Assembly: GCF_008728835.1 (NCBI RefSeq)
Contig: NZ_CP042582.1
Location: 2,693,001-2,757,000, forward strand
Reading direction: 5' to 3'
Source of the DNA: Hypericibacter adhaerens
Lineage (GTDB): Bacteria; Pseudomonadota; Alphaproteobacteria; Dongiales; Dongiaceae
Length of the DNA stretch: 64,000 bases
The notes below the pieces were generated by a model, which did no database searches, was not told where the DNA came from, and saw only the letters and a program-made list of their open reading frames with translations. The translations under genes and the position numbers were made by a program. This document shows positions 50,101-55,850 of this stretch, piece by piece (position 1 is the first letter of the stretch; each line of letters begins with the position of its first letter).

Positions 50101-53100
50101 GCTCGGCGAGGTCGCATCCGGTTCGGAGCCGTTGGTGCCGACACCGGTCTGAACGGTGACAACCGCCGTCTGACCCGGCGCCAGGATGGCTCCGTTGTAG
50201 GAGACCGTGTAGGTCGCGTCCGCACCCTCAGTCACCTGGCTGTCGCCGGTGATGTTCCAGAACGGACCCGTGGTCTGGTCGACGATGTCGGTCGGCGCCG
50301 TGCCGGTGCCGATCGTGCCGGCGCTCTGGCCGGAGATCTGGACGGAGTAGTCCTCCGTACCCTCGATCACCGTGTCGGTGTTGGTGTGGACCGCGACCGT
50401 CTGGGCGGTCTGGCCGCCGGTGAAGGTCAGGACCGTCGACAGCGCCGTGAAGTCGCTCGGCGAGGCCGCGTCGCTGTGGCCGTTGTCGGTGCCCGGGCCG
50501 GTTTGAACCGTGATGGTCGCGGTCTGGCCCGGGGCCAGCACGCCGCCCGTGTAGCTCACCGTGTAGATCGCGGTGTTGCCTTCACTCACCACGCTGTCGC
50601 CGGCGATGTTCCACTGCGAGATATGATCGCCGTCGATGATGTCGGTCGGCGCCGTGCCGGTGCCGATCGTGCCGGCGCTCTGGCCGGAGATCTGGACGGA
50701 ATAGTCCTCCGTGCCCTCGATCAGCGTGTCGTCCACGGTATGGACCGACACCGTCTGCGCGGTCTGGCCGCCGGTGAAGGTCAGGACCGTCGACAGCGCC
50801 GTGTAGTCGCTGGGCGCGGTCGCATCGGAGGTGCCGGGGTTGGTGCCGGCTCCCGTCTGCACCGTGATGGTCGCGGTCTGGCCGGGAGCGAGCACGCCAC
50901 CGGTGTAGGACACCGTGTAGGTGGCCGTGTCACCCTCGGTCACCTGCGTCGAGCCGGTGATGCTCCACTGCGAGATATGATCGCTGTCGATGATGTCGGT
51001 CGGCGCCGTGCCGACGCCAATGACACCCGCGCTCTGGCCCGAGAGTTGGACGGAGTAATCCTCCGTGCCCTCGATCAGCGTGTCGTCGACGGTGTGGACC
51101 GCGACCGTCTGGGCGGTCTGGCCGCCGGTGAAGGTCAGCACCGTCGACAGCGCCGTGTAGTCGCTCGGCGAGGTCGCATCCGGCTCGGAGCCGTTGGTGC
51201 CGGGGCCCGTCTGGACCGTGATGGTCGCGGTCTGGCCCGGGGCCAGCACGCCGCCGGTGTAGCTCACCGTGTAGATCGCGGTGTTGCCTTCCGTCACCAG
51301 GCTGTCGCCGGCGATGTACCACTGCGAGATATGGTCGCTGTCGATGATGTCGGTGGGAGCGGTGGGCTGGGTGATGGTGCCGACACTCTGGCCCGCGATG
51401 TTGACGGAGTAGTCCTCCGTGCCCTCGATCAGCGTGTCGTCGACCGTGTGGACCGCGACCGTCTGGGCGGTCTGGCCGCCGGTGAAGGTGAGGACCGTCG
51501 AGAGCGCCGTGAAATCGCTGGGCGAGGTCGCATCGCTGTGGCTGCCATCGGTACCGGGGCCGGTCTGGACGGTGATCGTCGCGGTCTGGCCCGGCGCCAG
51601 GACGGCGCCGCTGTAGGAGACCGTGTAGATCGCCGTGTTGCCCTCGGTCACCAGGCTGTCGCCGACGACCGACCACTGCATGTTCGGCGCGTCGTTGTCG
51701 ATGATGTCCGTCGTCGCCGTCGGATTCACCACGGCGCCCAGCGTCGGGTTGGTGATCTCGACGTTGTAGTTCTCCGTGCCCTCGACCAGCGTGTCGTCGG
51801 TGGTCTGGACCGAGATCGTCTGCGCCGTCTGGCCGCCCGTGAAGGTCAGGACCAACCCGTCGCGGCTGTCGAAGTCCGTGTTCTCGGTCGCCGTACCCGA
51901 ATTCGTCTGGATCGTGATCAGCGCCGTCTGGCCGGGCGCCAGAACGGCGCCACTGTAGGAAACCGTGTAGACCGCGCCCGCGCCCTCGTTCACCGTGCTC
52001 TGGCCGGTGATCGACCACTGCATGTTGCCGGCATCGTTGTCGATGATGTCGGTCGGCGCCGTGCCCTGCGTGATGTTGCCGGCGCTCTGGCCCGAGATCT
52101 GGACGGAGTAGTCCTCCGTCCCTTCCACCAGCGTGTCGTCGGTCGTATGGACCGCCACTGTCTGGGCGGTCTGACCGCCGGTGAAGGTCAGGACGGTCGA
52201 GAGGGCGGTGTAGTCGGTGCCCGAGGTCGCATCGCTGTGGCTGCCATCGGTGCCGGGGCCGGTCTGGACCGTGACGGTGGCCGTCTGGCCCGGCGCCAGG
52301 ACAGCGCCGCTGTAGGACACCGTGTAGATCGCGGTATTGCCTTCGGTCACCAGGCTGTCGCCCACGACCGACCACTGCATGTTCGGCGCATCGTTATCGA
52401 CGATGTCCGTCGGGGCCGTGCCCTGCGTGATGGTGCCGGCACTCTGGCCCGAGATCTGGACGGAGTAGTCCTCCGTGCCCTCGACCAGCGTGTCGTCGAT
52501 CGTATGGACTTCGATCGTCTGGGCGGTCTGGCCGCCGGTAAAGGTCAGGGTCGTCGAGAGCGAGGTGTAGTCCGTGTTGCCCTCGGCATCCGGCTCGGTG
52601 CCGTTGGTGCCGGGGCCGGTCTCGACCACGATCGTCGCCGTCTGGCCCGGGGCCAGAACCGCGCCGCTATAGGAGACCGTGTAGATCGCCGTGTCGCCCT
52701 CGCTCACCAGGCTGTCGCCGGTGATCGACCACTGCATGTTCGGCGCGTCGTTATCGACGATGTCCGTCGGGGCCGTGCCCTGCGTGATATTGCCGGCGCT
52801 CTGGCCCGAGAGCTGGACGGAGTAGTCCTCCGTGCCCTCGACCAGCGTGTCGTCGGTGGTGTGGACCTCGACCGTCTGCGAGGTCTGGCCGCCCGTGAAG
52901 GTCAGCACCGTCGAGAGCGAGGTGTAGTCCGTGTTGCCCTCGGCATCCGGCTCGGACCCGTTCGTACCCGGGCCGGTCTGGACCGTGATGGTCGCGGTCT
53001 GCCCCGGCGCCAGGACGGCGCCGCTGTAGGAGACCGTGTAGATCGCCGTGTTGCCCTCGCTCACCAGGCTGTCGCCGACGACCGACCACTGCATGTTGCG

Positions 53101-55311
53101 GGCGTCATCGTCGATGATGTCGGTGGGGGCGGTGGGCTGGGTGATGGTGCCGGCACTCTGGCCCGAGATGTTGACGGAGTAGTCCTCCGTGCCCTCGATC
53201 AGCGTGTCGTCGGTGGTGTGGACCTCGACCGTCTGCGAAGTCTGGCCGCCCGTGAAGGTCAGCACCGTCGACAGCGCCGTGTAGTCGGTGTTCGAGTCCG
53301 CATCCGGCTCCGACCCGTTCGTGCCGGGGCCCGTCTGCACCGTGATCGTCGCCGTCTGCCCCGGCGCCAGGACGGCGCCGCTGTAGGAGACCGTGTAGAT
53401 CGCCGTGTTGCCCTCGCTCACCAGGCTGTCGCCGACGACCGACCACTGCATGTTCGGCGCGTCGTTGTCGACGATGTCCGTCGGCGCCGTCCCCTGCGTG
53501 ATATTCCCGGCGCTCTGGCCCGAGATCTGGACGGAGTAATCCTCCGTCCCCTCCACCAGCGTGTCGTCAACCGTCTGCACAGACACCGTCTGCGCGTTCG
53601 AATCCCCGCCCGTGAAGGTCAGAACCGTCGACAGCGACGTGTAGTCGGTATTCGAGTCTGCGTCAGGCTCCGACCCGTTCGTCCCCGGACCCGTCTGCAC
53701 CGTCACCGTCGCCGTGATCCCCGGCGCCAGAACCGCGCCCGTGTAGGTCACCGTGTAGACCGCGGCATTGCCTTCGTTCACCAGGCTGTCGCCCGTGATC
53801 GACCACTGCAGGTTCTGCGCGTCGTCGTCGATGATGTCCGTCGGCGCCGTCCCGATGCTGATCACGCCATGGCTCGGGTCCGCCAGCTGGACAGAGTAAT
53901 CCTCCGTCCCCTCCACCACCGTATCGTCGGTCGTGTGAACCTCGACCGTCTGCGCCGTCGCCGAACCGCCCGTGAAGGTCAGAACCGTCGTCAGCGCCGT
54001 GTAGTCCGTCCCCGCCGTCGCATCCGGCTCCGAACCGTTCGTGCCGGCGCCCGTCAGCACCGTCACCGTCGCCGTGATCCCCGGCGCCAGAACCGCGCCG
54101 TTATACGAAACCGTGTAGACCGCGGTGTCGCCCTCGTGCACCACGCTGTCGCCCTGGATGTTCCAGAACGGGCCCGAGGTCTCGTCCACGATGTCCGTGT
54201 CCTGCGTCGGGTCCACGATCGTCCCGTGGCTCTGGCCCGACAGGTTGACGGAGTAGTCCTCCGTCCCTTCCACCACCGTGTCGCCGAAGATCTGAACCTC
54301 GAGCGTCTGCGAGGTCGCGCCCCCGCCCGTGAAGGTCAGAATCGTCGACAGCGTCTCGTAGTCCGCACCCCCCGTCGCATCGGGCGTGCTGTCATGATGG
54401 CCCGCACCCGTCTCGACCGTGATCGAGGCCGTCTGGCCCGGCGCCAGGACCGCGCCGGTGTAGAACACCGTGTAGGTCGCGAAGGTCCCCTCCGCCACCA
54501 GCTCGCGGAACTCCTGCTGCTGCTTGCCGCCGAAGAACGGCTCATGCACCAGCGGGTCGCCCTCGATATGCCACTGCATCAGCGCCCGCTGGTCGCTGTC
54601 GTCCAGCTTGTCGATCGGACCCGTCAGCGGCTCCGGAACCCCATACTGCAGCGCCGTCGGACCGATCGGGCCCTCGTCGTTCAGGCCGTTGATCAGCCCG
54701 CCCAGGAACCCGTGCCGGAACGAGGCCGAGTTGTTCGCCGTCCCCGTCCCCGCCTGCGCACCGCCCGCCGCCGTCTGCAGCAGGTCTTCCAGGCTCGTCC
54801 CCGTCAGCGCCAGCACGTCCTCCGCCGACATATGCTCGCCGCTCTCGACGACGATGTCCGGCGCCTGGCCCGATTCCTCCGCCTTCACGAAGCCGACCAG
54901 CAGGAAGATGTGGCCGTCCGGCAGCTTGATCTCCAGATCGCCGCCCACGATCTGAAGCTGCGCATCGGCCAGCTGCTGCGGGTCGATCGGCAGATCGATC
55001 GGCTGGCCCGCCACCACCCGGATGATCGTCACCTGGTCGGGCGAGGGAGAATCCACACCCGTCGCCGCCGCCATCTGTACCGCGCCCGGAACCGCGCCGT
55101 TCCCAGCCGCCCCGTTCGCACCCGCCCCCGCAGAACCGGTCGAAACAGCCTCAGAGACCGCCGCTTCCGCGTGCGCACCATCCGGGGCTGTGCCGTTGCT
55201 GGACCCGTTCGGGATCGGACCGCTTGCCGATACCGGGTGAGCCTCACCCTGGTTCGAGACAGACGAAGTCGAAGCAGCACCCGTCGGGGTGCCAACCGTC
55301 GGCTGGGCCAC
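38113..55311 (-). CDS. Giant RTX adhesin with Calx-beta repeats and vWA domain
   Basis: About 5,732 residues, probably exported by a type I secretion system and held at the cell surface. Order: N-terminal segment with no Sec signal (~1-265); T180-A-A-G183 after a predicted helix, like the LapG-cleaved motif of LapA; about 39 Calx-beta-like repeats of ~115-119 residues (~265-4,805; W-x-I, EG, YTVSY, LTFTGG, VEGTE-Y, IIDND); a T1SS-143/DUF5801-like segment (~4,805-4,990); a vWA domain with MIDAS D-L-S-G-S-M (near 5,000); RTX glycine/aspartate repeats (~5,415-5,575); C-terminal tail with the likely secretion signal. Calx-beta, vWA and RTX parts bind calcium. The GTG at 55311 has GGGAG eight bases upstream; an ATG at 55374 and a GTG at 55401 are alternatives. 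It is paralogous to the gene on its right. Confidence 0.92.
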   Translation of the reverse strand: MAQPTVGTPTGAASTSSVSNQGEAHPVSASGPIPNGSSNGTAPDGAHAEAAVSEAVSTGSAGAGANGAAGNGAVPGAVQMAAATGVDSPSPDQVTIIRVVAGQPIDLPIDPQQLADAQLQIVGGDLEIKLPDGHIFLLVGFVKAEESGQAPDIVVESGEHMSAEDVLALTGTSLEDLLQTAAGGAQAGTGTANNSASFRHGFLGGLINGLNDEGPIGPTALQYGVPEPLTGPIDKLDDSDQRALMQWHIEGDPLVHEPFFGGKQQQEFRELVAEGTFATYTVFYTGAVLAPGQTASITVETGAGHHDSTPDATGGADYETLSTILTFTGGGATSQTLEVQIFGDTVVEGTEDYSVNLSGQSHGTIVDPTQDTDIVDETSGPFWNIQGDSVVHEGDTAVYTVSYNGAVLAPGITATVTVLTGAGTNGSEPDATAGTDYTALTTVLTFTGGSATAQTVEVHTTDDTVVEGTEDYSVQLADPSHGVISIGTAPTDIIDDDAQNLQWSITGDSLVNEGNAAVYTVTYTGAVLAPGITATVTVQTGPGTNGSEPDADSNTDYTSLSTVLTFTGGDSNAQTVSVQTVDDTLVEGTEDYSVQISGQSAGNITQGTAPTDIVDNDAPNMQWSVVGDSLVSEGNTAIYTVSYSGAVLAPGQTATITVQTGPGTNGSEPDADSNTDYTALSTVLTFTGGQTSQTVEVHTTDDTLIEGTEDYSVNISGQSAGTITQPTAPTDIIDDDARNMQWSVVGDSLVSEGNTAIYTVSYSGAVLAPGQTATITVQTGPGTNGSEPDAEGNTDYTSLSTVLTFTGGQTSQTVEVHTTDDTLVEGTEDYSVQLSGQSAGNITQGTAPTDIVDNDAPNMQWSITGDSLVSEGDTAIYTVSYSGAVLAPGQTATIVVETGPGTNGTEPDAEGNTDYTSLSTTLTFTGGQTAQTIEVHTIDDTLVEGTEDYSVQISGQSAGTITQGTAPTDIVDNDAPNMQWSVVGDSLVTEGNTAIYTVSYSGAVLAPGQTATVTVQTGPGTDGSHSDATSGTDYTALSTVLTFTGGQTAQTVAVHTTDDTLVEGTEDYSVQISGQSAGNITQGTAPTDIIDNDAGNMQWSITGQSTVNEGAGAVYTVSYSGAVLAPGQTALITIQTNSGTATENTDFDSRDGLVLTFTGGQTAQTISVQTTDDTLVEGTENYNVEITNPTLGAVVNPTATTDIIDNDAPNMQWSVVGDSLVTEGNTAIYTVSYSGAVLAPGQTATITVQTGPGTDGSHSDATSPSDFTALSTVLTFTGGQTAQTVAVHTVDDTLIEGTEDYSVNIAGQSVGTITQPTAPTDIIDSDHISQWYIAGDSLVTEGNTAIYTVSYTGGVLAPGQTATITVQTGPGTNGSEPDATSPSDYTALSTVLTFTGGQTAQTVAVHTVDDTLIEGTEDYSVQLSGQSAGVIGVGTAPTDIIDSDHISQWSITGSTQVTEGDTATYTVSYTGGVLAPGQTATITVQTGAGTNPGTSDATAPSDYTALSTVLTFTGGQTAQTVSVHTVDDTLIEGTEDYSVQISGQSAGTIGTGTAPTDIIDGDHISQWNIAGDSVVSEGNTAIYTVSYTGGVLAPGQTATITVQTGPGTDNGHSDAASPSDFTALSTVLTFTGGQTAQTVAVHTNTDTVIEGTEDYSVQISGQSAGTIGTGTAPTDIVDQTTGPFWNITGDSQVTEGADATYTVSYNGAILAPGQTAVVTVQTGVGTNGSEPDATSPSDFTALSTVLTFTGGQTAQTVLVHTVDDTLIEGTEDYSVNISGQSVGVISTATAPTDIIDSDHISQWSITGSTQVTEGDTATYTVSYTGGVLAPGQTAVITVQTGAGANPGTSDATAPSDYTALSTVLTFTGGQTAQTVTVHTTDDTLIEGTEDYSVQISGQSAGTIGTGTAPTDIIDGDHISQWNIAGDSVVSEGNTAIYTVSYTGGVLAPGQTATITVQTGPGTDNGHSDATSPSDFTALSTVLTFTGGQTAQTVAVHTNTDTVIEGTEDYSVQISGQSAGMIGTGTAPTDIVDQTTGPFWNITGDSLVTEGNTATYTVSYNGATLAPGQTALITIQTNSGTATEGTDFDTRDNTVLTFTGGGAASQTLTVHTTDDTAVEGTENYNVQIAGQTVGVISTSTATTDIIDNDASNLHWDITGQSTVPEGADATYTVSYSGATLAPGQTALITIQTNSGTATEGTDFDTRDNTVLTFTGGGAASQTLTVHTNDDTAVEGTENYNVQIAGQTVGTISTSTATTEIIDNDASNLHWDIAGQSQVTEGQDATYTVSYSGATLAPGQTALITIQTNSGTATEGTDFDSRDNTVLTFTGGGAASQTLTVHTIDDTAVEGTENYNVQIAGQTVGTISTPTATTDIVDNDSGNLQWSITGQSTVAEGADATYTVSYAGATLAPGQTALITIRTNSGTATEGTDFDSRDGTVLTFTGGGAASQTLTVHTNDDTAVEGTENYNVQIAGQTVGTISTPTAATDIIDNDASNLHWDITGQTQVTEGQDATYTVSYSGATLAPGQTALITIQTNSGTATESTDFDSRDNTVLTFTGGGTASQTLTVHTIDDTAVEGTENYNIQIAGQTVGTISTPTAATDIIDNDASNLHWDITGQTQVTEGQDATYTVSYSGATLAPGQTALITIQTNSGTATEGTDFGSRDNTVLTFTGGGAASQTLTVHTVDDTAVEGTENYSVQIAGQTVGTISTPTAATDIIDNDASNLHWDITGQTQVTEGQDATYTVSYSGATLAPGQTAFITIQTNSGTATEGTDFDTRDGTVLTFTAGQTAQTLTVHTIDDTAVEGTENYNVQIAGQTVGTISTPTAVTDIIDNDASSLHWDITGQTLVTEGADATYTVSYSGATLAPGQTALITIQTNSGTATEGTDFDTRDGTVLTFTGGGAASQTLTVHTNDDTAVEGTENYSVQIAGQTVGTISTPTAATDIIDNDASNLHWDITGQSTVPEGADATYTVSYSGATLAPGQTALITIQTNSGTATEGTDFGSRDNTVLTFTGGGAASQTLTVHTIDDTAVDGTENYNVQIAGQTVGTISTPTAATDIIDNDASNLHWDITGQTQVTEGQDATYTVSYSGATLAPGQTALITIQTLSGTASEAVDFGSRDGLVLTFTGGGAASQTLTVHTIDDTAVEGTENYSVLIGGQTVGTVSTPTAATDIIDNDASNLHWDITGQTQVTEGQDATYTVSYSGATLAPGQTALITIQTLSGTASEAVDFGSRDGLVLTFTGGGAASQTLTVHTIDDTAVEGTENYSVLIGGQTVGTVSTPTAATDIIDNDSGNLQWSITGQSTVAEGADATYTVSYSGAALAPGQTALITIQTNSGTATEGTDFDSRDNTVLTFTGGGAASQTLTVHTVDDTAVEGTENYNVQIGGQTVGTISTPTAATDIIDNDASNLHWDITGQSQVTEGQDATYTVSYSGATLAPGQTALITIQTLSGTASEAVDFGSRDGLVLTFTGGGAASQTLTVHTIDDTAVEGTENYSVLIGGQTVGTVSTPTAATDIIDNDASNLHWDITGQTQVTEGQDATYTVSYSGATLAPGQTALITIQTLSGTASEAVDFGSRDGLVLTFTGGGAASQTLTVHTIDDTAVEGTENYSVLIGGQTVGTVSTPTAATDIIDNDASNLHWDITGQTQVTEGQDATYTVSYSGATLAPGQTASITVQTGNHATGSPDATAGTDYTVLSTVLTFTGGNPNAQTVLVHTTDDTIVEGTEDYQVQISGQSSGTITQPTAPTDIIDNDASNLHWDITGQTQVTEGQDATYTVSYSGATLAPGQTASVTVQTGNHATGSPDATAGTDYTVLSTVLTFTGGNPNAQTVLVHTTDDTIVEGTEDYQVQISGQSSGTITQPTAPTDIIDNDASNLHWDITGQTQINEGSTAVYTVSYSGATLLTGATAVITIQTNSGTATEGTDFDTRDGTVLTFTGGGATAQTLTVHTTDDTLVEGTEDYSVQIAGQSVGTISTPTAGTSIIDNDASSLHWDITGQTQVTEGANATYTVSYSGAALLTGATAVITIQTNSGAAIEGTDFDTRDGTVLTFTGGGATAQTLTVHTIDDTLVEGTENYNVQIAGQSVGTISTPTAGTNIVDNDASNLHWDITGQTQVAEGANATYTVSYSGATLLTGATAVITIQTNSGTATEGTDFDSRDGTVLTFTGGGATAQTLTVHTTDDTLVEGTETYNVQIAGQNIGTITTPTAGTDIIDNDASNLHWDITGQTQINEGATAVYTVSYSGATLLTGATAVITIQTNSGTATEGTDFDSRDGTVLTFTGGGATTQTLTVHTTDDTLVEGTENYNVQITGQSVGTITSPTAVTDIIDNDASNLHWAINGQTQVNEGSNATYTVSYSGATLLTGATAVITIQTNSGTATEGTDFDTRDNTVLTFTGGGATTQTLTVHTTDDTLVEGTENYNVQIAGQSVGTITTPTAMTDIIDNDASNLHWAINGQTQVNEGATATYTVSYSGATLLTGATAVITIQTNSGTATEGTDFDTRDNTVLTFTGGGATTQTLTVHTTDDTLVEGTENYNVQIAGQSVGTITTPTAVTDIIDNDASNLHWDITGQTQVTEGANATYTVSYSGATLLTGATAVITIQTNSGTATEGTDFDTRDGTVLTFTGGGATAQTLTVHTTEDTLVEGPETYNVQIANQSVGTISTSTAGTTILDNDASNLHWDIGGTTQLTEGGTAFYTVSYTGGVLAPGQTATITVQTGAGTNGSFTDATSPSDFTALSTVLTFTGGQTSQTVAVKTIDDTVVEGTEDYAVRLSGQSAGTINSGTAGTLIIDNDKYIPHGANDTATVLESGVEAVGSFVAGTAAATNNEIATGNLTYDFGGDGPAASTPFTWTTTVTADDPEAAGITLTSGGSPIVWTVSNGGLTLTGTVNGGAHNGEVVAKLDITNVNTGAYKFEQLGAIDHPDAGTNGNQVDHNDDVRLTFNYTIKDAVDADTANGTLKVSIGDDGPVANAESKSVAAAGSVDTNLMIVLDLSGSMTDDSGLQSLDRLQASKAAINELFEQYGSLGDVKVQIVTFSSGASTQNYNGSGGIWLSLSDAKAFINSLAASGSTNYDAALQQAIQAYTNAGKIDPVGNPQPVQNVAYFISDGDPTAGGAWPSIPGDTSDNGINANEEAAWIQFLKDNDINSYAIGIGTGITVSNLNPVAYNGAVESNTNGAQVSDLSQLAQFLTTAAQNNINGNVMSDNGTKIGADGGYVKSITYGDSTFTFNGTSSITRSVGGTVTFSASGNLLTITTAYGSMQINMLTGAYVFAVAATSGAVPAEGFSYVLHDSDGDEAGNSLTINITPTDSAPIVRDDLLVVANGADDTNGTFVVDDRWLLWNDSDRDGDKIAITAAAAGGTLLVGGDVRIDTDNNSFNYTGTSNGTSDDATVAVSTTNSSTINGNGLDNIIVGDTSNETINGYEGNDVLVGNNGSDRLFGGEGNDLLIGGNDNDSLDGGNGDDWLQGGPGTDTLAGGNGFDIADFSDAGSGVTISLNGAGNATVSGGSTDVLSSIEGLIGSSSADNLTGNNAANYLYGGGGADTLSGGAGDDTIAADSLDSANGGTNTAAANALLTAGTNHGDVLVFDSNINLTLAGLNGRFTNFETVSIKNADSGATGNQTLSLNINDVLDLSGSGTTTATPGGAGYSAQKAVRIDADSGDTVNLVNTGGTDHWLEATGATGVPAGYTLFVHVTSGTTPTVNEDGYVLVSGDGSNVTHS
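40905..54580 (-). repeat. Array of about 39 Calx-beta-like repeats
   Basis: Counted by eye, 39 tandem units of ~345-357 bp. Three sequence blocks are distinct: near the N-terminus (about 49.2-54.6 kb) LAPGQTATITVQTG with DYTALSTVLTF; in the middle (about 44.4-49.2 kb) TLAPGQTALITIQTNSGTAT; towards the C-terminus (about 41.2-43.7 kb) TLLTGATAVITIQTNSG. Units inside a block are more alike than units of different blocks. Confidence 0.9.
53110..54593 (-). repeat. Segmental duplication, copy 1 (5' part of first giant gene)
   Basis: This stretch aligns without gaps to 62517-64000 at a constant offset of 9,407 bp. By eye I find four mismatches in 1,484 bp (53128, 53155, 53251 and 54015). The match continues to the window end, so the full duplicated segment is longer. 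Confidence 0.9.
54763..54774 (-). other. TAAG motif, candidate LapG-type cleavage site
   Basis: Residues 180-183 of the giant adhesin read T-A-A-G, in DLLQTAAGGAQAG after the likely helix SAEDVLALTGTSLEDLL. In LapA-type adhesins the periplasmic protease LapG cuts between the two alanines to release the protein. The preceding ~80 residues (QPIDLPIDPQQLADAQ to DIVVESGEH) resemble the retention domain found before such sites in alphaproteobacterial giant proteins. Confidence 0.6.
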
Positions 55312-55787
55312 GTGCAAGTCTCCCAAAGATCCCCGGAAGCCACCCCTGCCCGGCCGTGACGCTCCCACGAGCATCTTTCTGGTTCTCGGGCAAAGACCCA
55401 CTTCGGGCGTTTAATGTGGCGGTATGTATGCGAGAAATTTGCTGCAAATGCCAGATAATTATTCTGTTTCTAATCAATTTCAGTTAACCATCACAATAGA
55501 AGTAATGATTTTTAGCTATTTCTCTTGTCGCCTTTCTTTAAACAGGACTTCGATTTTATGCCGCTTTAACTCCCTATTTATCTAGCTTTACAGCCATGAC
55601 TGAGCTTCATCGGCGGGCAGTATTTATTGGACGACCACAAAATTCTCACTGGACATCACATCCCGGTGTGGCCGGCAAATAAGCAGTTGATTTCAGGTTG
55701 AAACCGAACCGTCGCTCTCCGCCGGCCCGCTGGGGGCGACAGGCGTCGCGCTCGCCCAGGCCTGAACCCCGATGGCCCCAAACGAAA
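55312..55787. other. A/T-rich intergenic region upstream of the first giant gene
   Basis: About 475 bp between the two giant genes. The part 55420-55640 is markedly A/T-rich compared with all surrounding DNA and must contain the promoter of the first giant gene on the minus strand. I see several partial -35/-10 words but no unambiguous pair. No small gene or RNA was recognised. If translation starts at 55401 or 55374, the first 60-90 bases are coding. Confidence 0.55.
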
Positions 55788-55814
55788 ACGGGCGCCCCTG
55801 CCTGGGGCGCCCGT
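55788..55814 (-). terminator. Intrinsic terminator of the second giant gene
   Basis: An 11-bp stem (ACGGGCGCCCC/GGGGCGCCCGT) with loop TGCCT, followed on the minus strand by TTTCGTTT, lies 37 bp past the stop codon. Stem and loop are identical to the terminator at 38064-38088. Confidence 0.85.
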
Positions 55815-55850
55815 CTCCGCGAAGCCGTCAGCCAGCCGGTTTTCGATCGA

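Noticed and set aside
46786-55359. 2,857-residue open frame on the plus strand opposite the first giant gene
   Set aside because: Same reason: antisense shadow kept open because the repeated sense codons rarely give stops in that frame.
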